Below, one piece after another: positions 20,695 to 31,700 of a stretch of DNA of 64,000 nucleotides. The stretch is from Chamaelirium japonicum (lineage: Eukaryota > Streptophyta > Magnoliopsida > Liliales > Melanthiaceae). The position numbers and the translations under genes were made by a program. The DNA lies in the NCBI GenBank assembly GCA_947650365.1, contig OX393549.1, positions 86,500,108 through 86,564,107 on the forward strand, in the 5' to 3' direction. The notes beneath the pieces are model-generated. The model was not told the DNA's origin and did no database searches. It was given only the letters and a program-made list of their open reading frames with translations. The stretch's first letter is position 1; each line of letters opens with the position of its first letter.

Positions 20695-22776
20695 ATGTCT
20701 TTCACCTGGTTCTCGGTGGTGAACAAGTTCCCTCTGATGGAGGAGGTCCGGGCAGCATACGGTATTCCAGATGTGATTTTGCTTTCCTTCGCTACCGGTC
20801 CTTTGGACCCGTCAGACAACGACCGCACTGTCGTCACGCTCGGCCAGCTTCGCTGCAGCCTGCGACTTCCCCTGGCGAGCTTCTCTGGTCGTCTGCTGGA
20901 GCGCATGAACGTGTCTCCTGGCCAGATAGCTGGCAACGGCTGGAGGATCCTCCGCTGTATAGAAGAATTAGAAGTGCTGGCGGGGCAGCAGCTCTGCATC
21001 GCGTACCTTTTGAAGAAATATTTCATCAAGGATTACAAGGTAACGCCTGGCAGCGTCTTCTCGTACTTCAGCCTGCAGGCGCGCGCAGGCAGCCGTCCTC
21101 CCATTGGGGGTCTATCTGACACGGTGAGGGGTTAGAAGGAGTGCCCCATCGTTGTCGGGAGACCCTGGAGGGGTCGCTTCAAAGTCCCCGGTCACATCTC
21201 CCAACTCGCCGCGACCATCGAGGACTACTACCCTTCCAAGCAGCTTCAGTGCCCTGAGGCTGTTGAGGAAGAGCTTGACCAACTTATTAAGCGGGTGACG
21301 AACAACAACGACGACTGGCGACAGCTGTTTCCGAAGCTACCGGTCGTCAGGTCCTACGGCTCCACTTCAAAGAAAGGCAAACAGCCTGCGGCGTCCGGTA
21401 GAGGAGAAGAGCCCATTACTTACTCTTCTGAGCTTTCTGACAGGTACGTCAGCTCCGTCAGACGCTTCAACCCAAACACCGCTACATCTAAACTTTGTGT
21501 GGTCTTCAGGCGGCGCGCGAAGTCGACTAAAGCTGCAGGCGAGTGCAGCCGTCCGGCTGCGCGCAACGTAGCTGTGCCGACGGGGAAATCAAGGAGGCGA
21601 GCTTTGCTGAACGAGTCTTCCAGCGACGAAGATGCTGGACGCGCTCTTCTCGCTCGCTCCATGCGACGTGCTGCTGCCGACGACCTTCGCTCCCTCCCCG
21701 ATGACTGGGTAGAGGACGTGCCGTCGATGGGTAAGCAGTATGTGGAGGTAGAGGAATCGGAGAGGTGCTCCGGTTATAGTCTCTCTCCTTCCCTCGGGCG
21801 AGACGAGCGAGCCATGCCATCTGGCTCGGCTGGGTCGCATGGGCGAGCTTCACCCCGCGGTCCCCCTGCTGTACCTACCGTTGCACCACCTGCTGCCCCT
21901 GCCGCTAGAAAACTTGATCGCGCGGAGGTCCGGGAGTTCATGCCTTCGTCTTCTTCCTCTGCTTCTGGGGGCGCCGCCGGGCCACCGGCCTCCTCATTCT
22001 CCCCTCGGGGCCGCTGAAGCTACGTCTCACCGCCGTTCCCCCGGGCTCTCTGCTTATCAGGGAGAGGAAGATAATACCGGTGTGGGTAGTCCTAGCTGGG
22101 AGCGTCAGCTCGACGACTTTCATGAGGTAAGTCTAAGTCGTTAACGAGTTGACTGCACGTCGACGACGCGCGTGACTACACGCCGATGATATGTGTAACT
22201 ACACGCCGATGACATGTTTTGACTTCACGTAGTAGTAACTTCTCCCATTAACTCTGTGGTACATGTTGTTTCCTTCTTTGTCAGGCGGGCTGTCGACTTG
22301 TTGAGGGGGGCATGCATAGGATGACGCGGCTTAAGGCCTCCCTTCAGGCTGCTCGGCAGGAGTCGAGAGAGCTACGCGCTCAGCAGGCGGAAGCTCGACG
22401 GGTTCACGCCGAAGAGCTTGCTGCAGTCCAGGCTCAGCTCGAAGCCGCGCTGGAGAACGCTTCTGACTCCTTCGGGCTCCAAGAAGCGTTGGACTCTGCT
22501 CAGGTGGAAAATGAAGGGCTGTGGGAGAAGTTCAGGGCGCAGGCGGCTACGATCAAGGAGCAGCGTGCAGTGGCCAATGCCGCCCAAGCCACTCACGAGG
22601 CCGAAATTGCCGCGTTGAAGGCCTCCCTTGACCAGGCCGAGGCAGCGCATAAGGCTGCGCTTGACAGGTAGCATGCTGAATACACCGCGGATTGCAAGTC
22701 GCTTCTTGCGGAGCAGGCAGCGGGATGGCGCAAGAAGGTCGCGAAGCTGCGTGGCAAGCTCCCGTCGGGACCGTAG
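20695..22776 (+). pseudogene. antisense accessory gene of the Tat element (Transposase_28 / 'gypsy type transposon' domain), broken
   Basis: On the strand opposite to gag-pol, from the ATG at 20695, the protein has a helical N-terminal domain (LPLASFSGRLLERMNVSPGQ, GNGWRILRCIEELEVLAG) of the kind annotated as the putative gypsy-type transposon domain (PF04195), a Ser/Arg-rich middle, and a C-terminal coiled coil (22312-22670; Ala/Glu/Gln-rich heptads). A GT-AG intron at 22127-22284 (GAG|GTAAGT, TTTGTCAG|GCG) joins exons in phase 0. Lesions are an in-frame TAG at 21133-21135, a frameshift between about 21900 and 22010, and a TAG at 22669-22671; the frame then runs on to a stop at 22774. An upstream in-frame start at 20560 also exists. 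Such antisense genes occur in several Tat elements; their role is unknown. Confidence 0.75.
22140..22240. repeat. ACACGTCGA-type motif cluster in and near the antisense-gene intron
   Basis: Three to four copies of GACT(A/G)CACG(T/C)CGA(C/T)GA lie within the intron. Related clusters are at 20554-20690 (leader) and 22970-23085 (3' flank). Confidence 0.6.
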
Positions 22777-22969
22777 AAAGCTGGTGGCGACGCTTGACCG
22801 ATCTTACTCGCTGCCTTACTTCGTTTCGTGATGTAATAAAACAAAACTCTTATTTGAGTTGGGATCTCTTAATATTTCATCTGAATGCCATGATCATTGT
22901 CTTTTTTATCAACTTTATATTTCAAGTTCACGTCGATGTCTCGCTATTGAAATCTGGTTCTTATGTTTT

Positions 22970-23085
22970 GACTACTCGTCGACGATGTGTGTAACTACAC
23001 GTCGACGACATGCGGAACTACACGTCGACACGCGTAACTACTCGTCGACAATGTGCAACTACACGTCGACGACGCGCGACAAAAA
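22970..23085. repeat. about 22-bp repeats of AACTACACGTCGACGAC
   Basis: Five adjacent imperfect units with the palindromic core GTCGAC lie downstream of the antisense gene. They match the motif seen in its leader and intron. Confidence 0.7.
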
Positions 23086-23129
23086 TCTGGTCCTTATGTT
23101 AGCAGGGGGTGATATACCCTGCCGTGCTT

Positions 23130-23870
23130 GAGTTGGCCAATCGGTCGTTCCCCCGCGAATTCTGTTGATTGATTTTCCCAAGTGTTCACCAGCCGGTCTC
23201 ACCCTTCACAGGGTCCTGTCGATCGGTCGGCCAAGTGGTAGAACTCGCTCGGAGTGTTATATACCATTTGGTTCAGGTTGGTCAACCGGTCGTACCCCAA
23301 CGGGGTCTGTCGACCGATCTTTCCAGTTGTTCACCGGCCGGTCTTGCCCTTCGTAGGGACCTGTCGACCGATCGGCCAAGTGGTAGAACTCGCTCGGAGT
23401 GTTATGTACCACTTGGTTTAGGCTGGTTGACCGGTCGTACCCTGTCAGGGTCTATCGATCGATCTTTCCAGTTGTTCACCGGCCGGTCTCGCCCTTCGCA
23501 GGGACCTGTCGACCGGTCGGCCAAGTGGTAGAACTCGCTCGGAGTGTTATGTACCACTTGGTTTAGGCTGGTTAACCGGTCGTACCCTGTCAGGGTCTGT
23601 CGACCGATCTTTCCAGTTGTTCACCGGCCGGTCTCGCCCTTCGCAGGGACCTGTCGACCGGTCGGCCAAGTGGTAGAACTCGCTCGGAGTGTTATGTACC
23701 ACTTGGTTTAGGCTGGTTGACCGGTCGTACCCTGACAGGGTCTGTCGACCGATTTTTCCAGTTGTTCACCGGCCGGTCTCGCCCTTCGCAGGGACCTATC
23801 GACCGGTCGGCCAAGTGGTAGAACTCGCTCGGAGTGTTATATACCACTTGGTTTAGGTAGCCTCAGTTAA
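23130..23870. repeat. 145-bp tandem repeat, five copies
   Basis: The segment AAGTGGTAGAACTCGCTCGG begins at 23233, 23378, 23523, 23668 and 23813, an exact 145-bp period. Units contain GTCGACCGGTCGGCC. The array lies between the integrase stop and the antisense gene. Satellite-like arrays in this position are known in Tat/Ogre elements. Confidence 0.92.
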
Positions 23871-23963
23871 CCCTTATTCTCTCACATGAACAAAAACGTT
23901 GAGCAAGTGCATTTTTATTGAATAGATTCGGAATTACAAAACGGTTACATGCGTCTTGCCCAT

Positions 23964-26399
23964 TTAACTACCCTGGTAGAACTTGCGCAGATTGGCTACA
24001 TTCCATGGCCTTGCCAGCGCGTCACCGTCTTGAGTCTTCAGGCGGTAGGCTCCATTTTTCCCCATACCATCGATGATGTACGGTCCTTCCCAAGTAGCTC
24101 CCAGCTTGCCACTTCCCAGCTCCTTGGTATTATCAAAGACCTTCCGCATAACTAGGTCCCCTTGTTTGAATACCCGCCTTCTGACTTTGCGATCATATGC
24201 CCTCTTGATGGCCTGATGGTAGTTAGCTAGGCGCGCCCTCGCTCTCTCCCTCTTCTCTTCCAGCAAGTCCAGGCCATCAAGCAGGAGTTCGTCATTCAGC
24301 TTCGGGTCGGCAGCTACGACCGTTCTCTGTGTCGGGACCAGGGTTTCCGTTGGCAGGACTGCTTCAGAGCCGTAGGTAAGGCTGAACGGGGACTCTCCCG
24401 TTGGTCGCTTTGGCGTCGTCCGATATGCCCATAGAACTCCGGGTAGAGCTTCTTCCCACAATCCCTTCTTCTGCTCCAGCTTCTTCTTCAGTATGTCGAG
24501 AATGGCCCGATTCGTCGACTCTGCCTGCCCGTTGCTCTGGGGGTACCGCGGTATAGAGAAGAATAACTTGATGTTGTTACTGGCACAGAACTTCTTGATT
24601 GACTCCGCGTCGAACTGTCGCCCGTTGTCTGCAACGAAAGCCCGCGGTAGTCCGAATCGGCAGATGATGCTGCTCCATAGGAACTTTCCTATTTGAACTT
24701 CCCCGATCTTCAGCAACGGGATTGCCTCCACCCACTTTGTGAAGTAGTCGGTGGCGACGAGGAGGAACTTCCTCCGGTTGGGCGACGTCGGGAAGGGGCC
24801 CAAAATATCCAACCCCCACTGTTGGAAGGGCCACGGGCTGGATACTGGGTGCAGCTCTTCTGCTGGTTGATGTATGGAGGGAGCATGCTTTTGACATTGC
24901 AAGCACCTTTTCGCATATCCCCCCGCATCTGCTTCCATGGTGGGCCAGTAGTAGCCTTGCAGCTTTATCTTCCGCGCCAGGGATCTTCCTCCGGAGTGGT
25001 TACCGCACCCCCCTTCGTGTACCTCCTTCATGATTTCTGCCGCTTGTTCCTTCGTGAGGCACTTGAGGTACGGTCCGCCAAACGAACGCTTGTACAGCTC
25101 GTCGTCGATGAGGGTGTATCTTGGAGCGTGCGCCTTAGTTCTACGGGCCTCATCGACGTCCTCCGGTAATATCCCATCAAGTAGGTACGTCTTCATGTTG
25201 CCTATCCAATCCGCTCCGACCGCAATAGTATGGGCCGCCTCAATGGCTTGCGTCCTCCTCGTCAGGAAACTATCTTCTGCGGGGCCGATAGTTCGGGGTT
25301 CAGCTTGCACCTCGATGAAAACCCTTTTCTCTTTGTCTTCTCCGAGTACCGATGCTAGATTAGCAAGGGCATCCGCCTGCTTGTTTTCCGCTCTGGGGAA
25401 CTGATGGAAGCTTATGTCTTCGAACTTGGCGATCAACTCCCGGGCTAGCTTCAGGTAGGCTTGCATCCTTGCGTCGCGAGCTTCATACCTACCGGTAATC
25501 TGATTGATTACCAGTTGGGAGTCGCCGTAGACCTGCAGGCTGGTCACCCCCAGCGCTGTTGCCATCTCCAGTCCTGTCAGCATCGCCTCGTACTCAGCTT
25601 CGTTGTTCGTCGTCGGGAAAAGTAGCCGCACTGACTTTTCGAGCTTCGTGTGATCGGGGATTACTAGGACTACCCCCACACCACTCTCGACTGCGCACGA
25701 CGAGCCATCCACGAACAATCTCCAGCCTTTTCCTTCGTCCTCCTGTCCTGCTACCGCACCGACTCCCACGGGTCGACCGGCAGCTACCGACAGGTCTTCT
25801 AACGTCTCTGGCACTGGTGCAGTGTCTTCCGCCGGGAAGTCACTGAGGAAGTCTGCAAGTGCTTGTCCCTTGATTGCTTTTCGAGGTACGTACCGAGGGC
25901 CAAACTCTTGCAGCTCTACAGCCCACTTGCTCAGCCGACCTGCCCGAGTAGAGCTATCCAGTACTTCCTTCAGGGGGTGCTCAGTGATGACTTCGATAGG
26001 GTGAGCGACGAAGTATGGGCGAAGCCTCCTTGACACGTACACTAACGCCAGGGCTACTTGTTCGATCCGCGCGTACCGAGTTTCAGCTGACATCATGATG
26101 CGGCTGACGTAGTAGACAGGCCTCTCCGCTCCTTCACATTCGCATATCAGTACAGCGCTGATTGCTGCCTCTGATACCGAAAGATACACCCCCAGCGTTG
26201 CACCTGGCTGGGGGGCTGTCAAGATAGGGGGTCGTCCAAGATACGTCTTCAGCTCCTGAAATGCTTCTTCACAGCGTTGGTCCCAGTCGAAAGGTGTGAG
26301 CTTACTCAGCCTCTCGAACAGGGGCCGACACCGGTCTGAGGACTTGGAAATGAAGCGATTGAGGGCGTTGATCCGTCCGGTAAGCTTCTGGACTTCCTT
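23964..26399 (-). pseudogene. Tat element pol, 3' part: RNase H, second RNase H, integrase
   Basis: In frame after the stop at 26400-26402, the segment starts with the RT connection, followed by a first RNase H (TEHPLKEVL, GPRYVPRKAIKGQAL). Then comes a second, plant/archaeal-like RNase H (RLFVDGSSC, NNEAEYEAMLTGLEMA, VYGDSQLVINQI, RAENKQADALANLA). Integrase follows, with an HHCC finger (CLQCQKHAP) and catalytic segments WGLDILGPFP, VADNGRQFD and NGQAESTNRAI, and a C-terminal beta domain (KLGATWEGPYII). Two RNase H domains in tandem mark the Tat lineage. The frame is open from 26222 to the stop at 23964. Confidence 0.9.
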
Positions 26400-27182
26400 T
26401 CATGACTTGGGCGACGGCATCTCCTCCAAAGCACGGATCTGCTCCGGGTTGACTTCGATTCCCCGTCGGGTGACCAAGTATCCTAGAAATTTTCCCGACG
26501 TCACGCCGAAGGCGCACTTGGCCGGGTTCAACTTCATACTGTACCTCCGCAAGGTTGCGAAGGTTTCCTCCAGGTCTTGCATATGCGTATCCTTAGCCTG
26601 ACTCTTCACAAGCAAGTCGTCGACGTAGACCTCCACGTTCCTTCCGATTTGGTCGACGAACATCTTGTTCACCAGCCTCTGGTACGTTGCTCCCGCGTTC
26701 TTCAGCCCGAAAGGCATCATCTTGTAGCAGAAGAGCCCTCGACCCGTGACGAAGGTCGTGTGCTCCTGGTCTTCCGGATTCATGGGGATCTGGTGATAGC
26801 CCGAGTAGCCATCCATGAACGAGAGCCTCTCGTGTCCCGCCGTGGAATCCACCAGGGTATCGATGCGTGGTAGCGGGTAGCTGTCCTTTGGGCATGCTTG
26901 GTTGAGATTTGTGAAGTCGATGCAGACCCGAATGGCTCCTGACTTCTTAGGGACGGCGACCACGTTAGCGATCCACTTCGGGTACTGAGCCTCTCTGATG
27001 ATGCCCGCTCGTAGCAGCTTCTCTACCTCCATGTTGAGGTGATGACGTACAGGTGCAGCTCCCTCTCGAATGTTGAGGTGATGACAGGCTACCTCGGGGT
27101 GGATGTCTGGCATATCCTCAACAGACCATGCGAACACGTCCAGGTTTGCCTTGAGAAATGTCATCATAGCTTTCTGCATGAT
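26400..27182 (-). pseudogene. Tat element reverse transcriptase
   Basis: The frame carries RT motifs: DFTNLNQACPKDSYPLP, DGYSGYHQIPMNPEDQEHT, MMPFGLKNAGATYQRLV and the catalytic VYVDDLLVKS. It ends at a TGA (26400-26402) in a position where relatives read on. Upstream, the junction with the protease frame is shifted by one base near 27185. Confidence 0.9.
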
Positions 27183-27300
27183 GCTTTGGTAGCTGCGACC
27201 CGAGAAAAGTTATCCTCGAATGGCCCGCTTCTCCTAAGTCCACGGGCAGAATTGGCTCGACTGCGGGTGACTCCTCCCACTTTGTATTCGGGCTCTCCAA

Positions 27301-28680
27301 CTAGTCCGGTTCTTTAGGTTCAACCGGTCGGTCGGTCTTCTGAGGATGCGTCCTCCTGCTCAGCTCTTTACCTTCAGCTGGTAGGTCAGTCTCCATCGGG
27401 TCGCTCGGACCAGTTAGCTCTTTAAGTTCAGCTAACTGACCGGCCTTCTTCAAGCTCCTCGACGCATTCAGTTCTTTACGTTCAACTGAATGGTCGGTCT
27501 TCTGTAGGTCCCCCGACACTGTCAGCTCTTTACGTTCAGCTGACATGTCGGTCTTCAACAAGTCCTCCGACACTGTCAGCTCTTTACGTTCAGCTGACAG
27601 GTCGGTCTTCAGCAGGTCCACCGACACTGTCAGTTCTTTAAGTTCAACTGGCAGGTCGGTCTTCTCGGATGCTTGGCCTCCTCGCGCTCCTGCACTTGAT
27701 AGGGCGTAGTGCTGGAGCGTTGGTGCCTCTTGACTCTGCTTCGCAGTCCAGAGGTTGAGGATGCCCAATTCAGTGCCGACTTCATCTGTCTCTCCTCCTT
27801 CGATTTGGCATGTCATCTTCAGATGGATGGCACTGAGCTCGCACTTGGCTGCCAAGGACTGGTCACCTCGAATACTCATCACACCTTTGTCGGTCCAAAA
27901 CTTCACTACCTGGTGGGCCGATGAGGGGACCGCATCCAAGTGGTGGAGCCACGGTCTTCCGAGGATGATGTTGTACGCTGAGTGAGCTTCGATCACAATG
28001 AACCGGGTAAGATTAGTGAGATGCCCTGTTGTGATCAGGAGGGTGATCTCACCAACCACCCTTGCAGCCTCCCTTGTGAAGCCCGTTATCATCGACGACG
28101 ACTCGGTCATCTGTCCGCGATCTAGCTGCATGGCGTCGAAGGCGCTGAGGAAGAGCACATCTACCGAACTTCCGGCGTCGACCAGAATTCTCTTCACAAG
28201 GCAATTGGCTATCTGGAGCCGTATGACCAGGGGATGGTTGTGAGGCCTCTCTATTCCAACCAGATCAGCCACCGAAAACTGTACTGCAGCTTCCACTCTT
28301 GGCTCGGGACGGATGACAGGGTCGAGTACCACATGGTGGACTTGCCTTGCTTGTTCAATACGTCGCATCTGTCGGTCGACTGCATTTGATGATGGTACCG
28401 GGCCATGGTACCCGTAGACTGCATCTACCTCTCGAAGCTGACGCCTTTCTGGCGGAGGACCCGGTAAGTGCTGTGTTGTCGCTCCTCGCTGGACTTCCCC
28501 TACAGCCTTAGTCTCCTTACGTTGAGGGAGGTCAATAAAGCAGCCAATATGGCCGGCCTCAATGAGATCCTCGATATGATGTTTGAGCGCCCGACACTGC
28601 AGGGTAGTGTGACCTTGGCTCTGGTGGTACTCGCAGTACCTTAATGCATCTCTGGCTCCCCTCTCTCCAGGTTCAAGCGG
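27301..28680 (-). pseudogene. Tat element gag C-terminal finger, protease and repeat linker
   Basis: The segment follows in frame after the TAA at 28681-28683. It has a zinc-finger-like YCEYHQSQGHTTLQC, then an aspartic protease region (RILVDAGSSVDVLFLSAFD, NIILGRPWLH), then a linker built of 18-residue repeats (KTDLSAERKELTVSEDLL type), and a TAG at 27301. The protease core reads DAG in place of the usual D-T/S-G, which could itself weaken it. Confidence 0.85.
27310..27670 (-). repeat. 54-bp in-frame tandem repeat (18 residues), about six to seven units
   Basis: Units carry GCTCTTTACGTTCAGCTGAC and GACACTGTCA on the plus strand at 54-bp spacing and stay in the reading frame. They form an acidic/basic linker between protease and RT. 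Confidence 0.85.
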
Positions 28681-30300
28681 TTACGCCCACTTGAAGTATG
28701 GTTCGCCCTTGATAGCTTCCAGAATCTGGTCAATGGGGGCGTTCAGTACTGTGAACTCTCTGTTCCACTGCGGCCTCGCTGGCCTGTCTTGCCTTTGCCG
28801 CTTTGCCTCATGCCGTGTCGCATCCCCCTGCTGTTTGTTAACGTTCTTCATAGCAGCAGGCTTGGCGTAGCCCTGGTTCGGGACCCTGGTTTCCACCGCC
28901 TTCCTCTTACGGTCTGCGTCTTCGATCTTGATGTACTTCTCGATGCGCCACGATAGCTCGTCGATCGTCTCCGGGGTTCGCTTGATGAGCGACGCGTTAA
29001 CGAGCTGGGCAGGCTGAATGGCGTTCTTGAAGGCCGCGATCACCATGCGATCCTGCCCGTCTGCGTCCGCCAAGCTCAGGTACTCGGACCTAAACCTATG
29101 GTAGAATTGTCGGAGCTTCTCCTTCTGGGTCATACTCATCCCGAAGAGTGACTCCAGAGTCTTCAGCTCCCGGCGATTACATCGGTACTGGTCGATGAAC
29201 CGCGTGCTCAGCTCCGAAAAGGAGGAGATGGACGAGGGCCTAAGCTTGTGGAACCATTCGAGGGGGGTTCCCGACAAGCTGTTGGCGAAGGTCCGGCAGA
29301 GGATATGATCATCCTCGTGCGGGACCAGAGCATCCCGGAAAGCCAGTACATGCTCCACCGGGTCGTTCGATCCGTCAAACTTGGGAAGGCGTGGAGGATT
29401 CCATCCGCGTGGGAATGGCTCCCGGAGTAGCTTCTCGACAAGCGGCGACCGTGCGGCTCCTCGGATGGCGACTTCCTCCAATCGGTCGGGAGCTTGGACC
29501 CCCGGTCGGTCTCGCTGGATCTCCTCTCGATCCCCGAGTCGCTCTGACGCATGTACCTGAATGCGTTCGTGTACGCTCCTCCTGTCAGTAGTATGAGCCG
29601 GCTGCCGACTGGCTGGTGTCATCCGAGTGTGATGACTATCACTCGGTTGACGATGATGTTCTTCGTCTCGCTTCGGGCGATGCACTTGTGCCGAGTCCGT
29701 CTTCGAGTGATGCTTGGAGGCATGCGGCTGTCGGGGGTGTGCCCCGAGCCGAGACCAGACATCCGAGCGTGCCGACGCAGCTCGGGCGTGTTTGTTTCTC
29801 TCCGTAGGCTCCGGGCTACTCGAGTCTCGCCCGTCGGGATTTGCACTCTGGATCTCCACCGAGCGATTAACCCTGACCTCCACCTGAGGCACTGGTTGCG
29901 GCTGCATTTGCACTGATGGGGCAGCTTGAGTGGGGAGACTCTGTCTCGCTTGGGCCAACATGCCATGATTGAGTAGACCACCCGTCGGTGCGGCCCGCAC
30001 GAAGTCACGCAACTCCTCGTAGTTGCGCTGCATCGTTTGCAGCTGGGTGGTGAGAGCTTGCTGGGTCATCATCATTGTGGCCAGAAAAGCTTCCGATAGA
30101 CCCCTTGTCAGAGGAGTCAGGGTTGCTACCGGAGCTTGACTGGACTCTCCGACCCCCAGTACAGGATTTGCCAACGGGACTGCGCGCTCCGTGTCCGCCG
30201 ATGGTTGAACAAGACGCCCGACGTCATTTGCATCTCTGAGTGGTGCGGCTTCGGACAGGAGCTGCGACGTCGAGCGAGTACGATACGGTCCACCGGCCAT
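28681..30300 (-). pseudogene. Tat element gag
   Basis: From the ATG at 30300 (MAGGPYRTRSTSQ) the frame covers a charged N-terminal half with His/Arg-rich sequence, then a retrotransposon gag domain (LPKFDGSNDPVEHVLAF, NSLSGTPLEWFHKL, TRFIDQYRCNR, QKEKLRQFYHRF) and a basic tail. It ends at TAA 28681-28683, and sequence in the same frame continues as the gag zinc finger, so the stop is probably a mutation. The start lies about 130 bp after the primer-binding site. Confidence 0.88.
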
Positions 30301-30408
30301 CGTTCTTCAACCGTGTGGTCATGGACTGCTGGTTGCAAGTAGCTTCGGACTGGTCGACACCCACGGGTCTACAGTCGAAAGCTATTAGTAGGAAGTCTCG
30401 AAGACTAT

Positions 30409-30424
30409 CCCACAGACGGCGCCA
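30409..30424 (-). promoter_or_regulatory. primer-binding site, Arg-tRNA type
   Basis: On the minus strand TGGCGCCGTCTGTGGG lies four bases after the 5' LTR end. It is the standard primer-binding site of Tat/Ogre/Retand elements. Confidence 0.88.
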
Positions 30425-30428
30425 AGAT

Positions 30429-31612
30429 TGTGGGGGGTTCTGAATCGAACCGGGCGGTTCGGGTGGCAAGCACAATCCAACAAGCCAAGTAAAGACAGAC
30501 CGGGAATTACGTGGAAAACCCCTTCTCAACGACGAAGGGGAAAAAACCACGGGTGGGGCGAGAATGCACTAAGACTAATCTTTCGGTTACAATCTCTTAC
30601 CTTAACCCCAATTACATACCCTGAGGTCCGGTCTCCCAAACTACCGACCTCTGTAATTTCACTCAGTCTACCGACCGCTGCGGACAGCGTCTGTCTGCAG
30701 GTCTCTTGCAAATAGTGTCTGGCTGCTGACCGACCGACCTCCGCAGACAGACTCTGGGTGCAGACCGACCGATCTCCGCAGACAGCCTCTGGGTGCAGAC
30801 CGACCGATCTTCGCTGACAGCCCCTGGGTGCAGACCGACCGATCTCCGCAGCTCCGCAAATTCCGGGACGAAATGGGCAGCGTCTCCTCCAGAATTCCTC
30901 CTCCTCTTTGCTGAAGGGGTAGGTCCCCTTTTATAGTGGCGGGGTGACGGTTACGGCGCTCCGCAAAAATCGGGCAGTTGACGTGTCCCCGCAATGAGCT
31001 CAACCGCCGCGGTGACGTGGCGCGCGGTTGACACCTGGTCACTTTGGCCCGGAAATTGCGGAGCGTCGTCAGCACTGTGAGACCTCCGTGTTCGACTGCT
31101 TCTTCACTCCTCGGCTCGTTACACGTCCCATCGAGAGGGGGGGGGGGGGGTATGCCTCCTTGGTGACCGAACGACCGGCCCACCCCCTCCTCTGGCTACA
31201 TGCCGACCCAGGAGAGAGGGGGGGTGCCTACTTGGTAACCGACCGACCGCCCCCCCCCCCCCCCCCCTGGCTACATGCTGACCCAGGAGAGAGGGGGGGG
31301 GGGGTGTGTGCCTCCTTGGTGACCGACCGACCCCCCCTTTTTTTGGCTACATGCCGACCCAGAGAAAAAAGGGGGGGGGGGGCTGCTAACCTCCTTGGTG
31401 ACCGACCGACCGGCCCCCCCCTGGCTACATGCCGACCCAGGAGAGAGGGGGGGGGGGGGGGGGGGGCTGCTGCCCTCCTTGGTGACCGACCGACCCCCCC
31501 CCCCCCCCCCCCCCCCCCCTCTGGCTCCATGCCGACCCAGGGAGAGAGGGGGGGGGGCTGCTGCCCTCCTTGGTGACCGACCGACCGGCTCCAAAAGGGA
31601 ATGGTACACACA
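30429..31612 (-). repeat. 5' LTR of the Tat-type element
   Basis: It matches 19045-20202 except for small changes and different homopolymer lengths in the poly-C/poly-G array (31137-31570). The right target duplication CATAC is at 31613-31617. Confidence 0.92.
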
Positions 31613-31700
31613 CATACGTTGCCACATCAATCGGGTTGAGCGGAATCGGTAAGACCTTCGAGCCGAATAGCATTTCTTTTTGCTCTGCCTATATTAAACT

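Larger units (their letters stand above)
19045..31612 (-). mobile_element. Ty3/gypsy Tat/Retand-type element, full length, inactivated
   Basis: LTRs of 1158 bp (19045-20202) and 1184 bp (30429-31612) are flanked by an exact 5-bp duplication, CATAC at 19040-19044 and 31613-31617. The primer-binding site TGGCGCCGTCTGTGGG next to the right LTR is the tRNA-Arg type used by Tat/Ogre/Retand elements. Gag, protease, RT, RNase H, a second RNase H and integrase lie on the minus strand. Between pol and the 3' LTR are a 145-bp tandem array and an antisense gene, both typical of the Tat lineage. The element inserted into one arm of the hairpin of copy A. The polyprotein has several stops and a frameshift. 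Confidence 0.93.
6113..31700. repeat. dispersed repeat, copy A (interrupted)
   Basis: Pieces 6113-7090, 9515-10768, 18691-19044 and 31618-31700 are collinear with 44843-51567 (copy B). Shared landmarks in order are the CGGGCAAATTCGGGCCAGG start, a (GA)n-containing unit, AAGGGCATTGGGCT, a second (GA)n tract, CCCGTTGGTTATACAAATGA and a long hairpin that ends in GCCTATATTAAA. Copy A is interrupted by three later insertions, which copy B lacks. No coding capacity is visible in the shared sequence, and the superfamily of the repeat is not known to me. Confidence 0.75.

Noticed and set aside
20118..21029. 303-codon minus-strand frame overlapping the antisense gene
   Set aside because: It is the shadow of the plus-strand gene and includes repeat sequence; the plus-strand frame has the recognisable domain, splice sites and coiled coil.
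23130..23870. CRISPR array because of regular repeats
   Set aside because: Tandem units without unique spacers, in a plant retrotransposon.
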